Origin: a virus
Virus record (IMG/VR): IMGVR_UViG_3300046744_000223
Span: 108,941 to 172,940 of that record
DNA length: 64,000 nt
Strand: one strand, 5' to 3'
Below the pieces are notes generated by a model. The model saw only the letters and a list, made by a program, of their open reading frames with translations, was not told the origin of the DNA and did no database searches. A program made the position numbers and the translations under genes. This document shows positions 62,958 through 64,000 of this stretch, in pieces; the stretch's first letter is position 1, and each line of letters starts with the position of its first letter.

Positions 62958-64000
62958 TTAATAAGATGAACCACTGAAGTAAGTTTCTACTACATAAAGA
63001 GGGTCACCACTTGAATAACCATATTCTTTGAATACCAACTTATCTAAAGACTCATCCCATTCAAAATATCCACCCGATAACTGGTTACCTTTATCACCAC
63101 CAGCACCTTGAGCACCTTGTGAACCAGTTTCACCAAGTGGTGAAGCGCCAGTCTGGCCTTTTTGACCCTCACCACCAGTATTGCCTTGTATACCTTTAGG
63201 ACCTTGAGCACCTTTATGACCTTGAACACCTTTAGGACCTTGACCGCCAGTTTCACCTTTTTGACCTTTAGGTGATAATCCAATTATACCCTTTATACCT
63301 TTAGGACCTTGAATACCTTTAGAACCTTGAACACCCTTATCACCACTATCACCTGAAATACCTGATGGTCCTTGAGCACCAGTTTCACCTTTTTGACCTT
63401 TAGGTGATGCACCTACTGCACCTTCATCACCTTGTGGGCCTTGAACACCTTTAGGGCCTTGAACGCCTTTAGGACCTTGAACACCTTTAGGACCTTGACC
63501 ACCAGTTTCACCTTTTTGACCTTTAGGTGATAATCCAATTATACCCTTTATACCTTTAGGACCTTGAATACCTTTAGAACCTTGAACACCCTTATCACCA
63601 CTATCACCTGAAGTACCTGATGGTCCTTGAGCACCCGTTTCACCTTTTTGACCTTTAGGTGATGCACCTACTGCACCTTCATCACCTACTCCACCTTGAA
63701 CACCTTTAGGGCCTTGAACGCCTTTAGGACCTTGAACACCTTTAGGACCTTGACCGCCAGTTTCACCTTTTTGACCTTTAGGTGATAATCCAATTATACC
63801 TTTTATACCTTTAGGACCTTGAACACCTTTAGAACCTTGAATACCCTTATCACCATCAGCGCCAGAAGCACCCGATGGTCCTTGAGCACCCGTTTCACCT
63901 TTTTGACCTTTAGGTGATGCACCTACTGCACCTTCATCACCTACTCCACCTTGAACACCTTTAGGGCCTTGAACGCCTTTAGGACCTTGAACACCTTTAG
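62958..64000 (-). CDS. collagen-like Gly-X-Y fibre protein, 5' end outside window
   Basis: A minus-strand frame that is open from the right edge to TAA at 62958-62960 (346 residues visible). It consists of Gly-X-Y triplets such as GPKGVQGPKGVQ, interrupted regularly by five-residue units GASPK or GLSPK. Lys is almost always in the Y position, giving many X-Lys-Gly sites. The C-terminal 45 residues (GGYFEWDESLDKLVF to VVETYFSGSSY) are a non-repetitive cap that may trimerise the helix or bind the host or virion. The product is probably a trimeric tail or head fibre. The N-terminal part lies outside the window. Confidence 0.88.
   Translation of the reverse strand, partial: KGVQGPKGVQGPKGVQGGVGDEGAVGASPKGQKGETGAQGPSGASGADGDKGIQGSKGVQGPKGIKGIIGLSPKGQKGETGGQGPKGVQGPKGVQGPKGVQGGVGDEGAVGASPKGQKGETGAQGPSGTSGDSGDKGVQGSKGIQGPKGIKGIIGLSPKGQKGETGGQGPKGVQGPKGVQGPKGVQGPQGDEGAVGASPKGQKGETGAQGPSGISGDSGDKGVQGSKGIQGPKGIKGIIGLSPKGQKGETGGQGPKGVQGHKGAQGPKGIQGNTGGEGQKGQTGASPLGETGSQGAQGAGGDKGNQLSGGYFEWDESLDKLVFKEYGYSSGDPLYVVETYFSGSSY
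63259..64000 (-). repeat. 255-bp tandem repeat inside the collagen-like gene
   Basis: Long blocks recur with a period of exactly 255 bp: the segment CAATTATACC occurs at 63281, 63536 and 63791. Each unit encodes 85 residues: 25 regular triplets plus two five-residue interruptions. Copies differ by few substitutions. The repeat continues past the window edge. Confidence 0.9.

Noticed and set aside
63044-63283. A 79-codon minus-strand frame with an LKV-rich basic product
   Set aside because: It is an out-of-frame reading of the collagen-like gene. The Gly-X-Y frame continues without a stop to the window edge and has a sensible C-terminal domain.

Overview
The window is one 64-kb stretch of a low-GC, contractile-tailed T4-superfamily phage genome. 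Every gene I can support lies on the minus strand, packed with 1-45 nt overlaps or short gaps, and is read from high to low coordinates. Recognisable T4-type genes are neck gp13/gp14/gp15, sheath gp18, tube gp19, hub gp26/gp51, a gp53-like LysM protein, gp32, UvsX, RNase H, helicase gp41, NrdA/NrdB, polymerase gp43, clamp gp45 and clamp loader gp44/gp62. No photosynthesis genes, tRNAs, integrase, insertion sequences or CRISPR arrays were seen. Nine replication-region promoters share the architecture TTTG-N20-TATATTAG (one has TATCTTTA). This matches the Bacteroidota -33/-7 promoter rather than sigma70, so I infer a Bacteroidota, probably aquatic flavobacterial, host; this is inference only.

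Layout in transcription order (right to left). (1) 64000-60600: a large collagen-like Gly-X-Y fibre protein running off the right edge, then a PKHD-type 2-oxoglutarate oxygenase, then a fusion of a GT4 glycosyltransferase with a domain closely resembling animal procollagen-lysyl hydroxylase (PLOD). Together they look like a phage-encoded system that hydroxylates and glycosylates its own collagen-like fibre. (2) 60575-45450: neck, sheath, tube, hub chaperones (gp26, and a gp51-like ORF reached by a putative +1/-2 frameshift), tape measure and baseplate/tail proteins, with late-type motifs (TATTTATA on the coding strand) and intrinsic terminators. (3) 45370-40730: small conserved T4-like proteins, a diverged family A DNA polymerase palm, and a large protein of unknown role. 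(4) 40590-18970: replication and nucleotide metabolism (gp32, UvsX, RNase H, gp41, NrdAB, thioredoxin, gp43, gp45, gp44, gp62), interspersed with accessory genes: two Mom-like DNA-modification paralogues, a DruA-like (DUF4338) protein, a histone H1-like protein, a MazG-like protein and a DUF1599-like protein. (5) 18970-1: a lytic transglycosylase, a SLOG-like protein, a carbamoyltransferase and an unusually large glycan island. The island holds about ten glycosyltransferases, a truncated UDP-sugar dehydrogenase, a KdsA/CMP-sugar synthetase/HAD set next to two sialyltransferase-like genes, and a second ulosonate-like set (transaldolase, 2-hydroxyacid dehydrogenase, cytidylyltransferase, DAHP-synthase-like enzyme).

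The genome therefore appears to combine a standard T4-type replisome and tail with three less usual investments: collagen-type fibre modification, synthesis and transfer of CMP-activated 3-deoxy-ulosonic acids, and DNA modification of the Mom type. The island may decorate the virion, the host surface or phage DNA; the sequence alone does not decide which.
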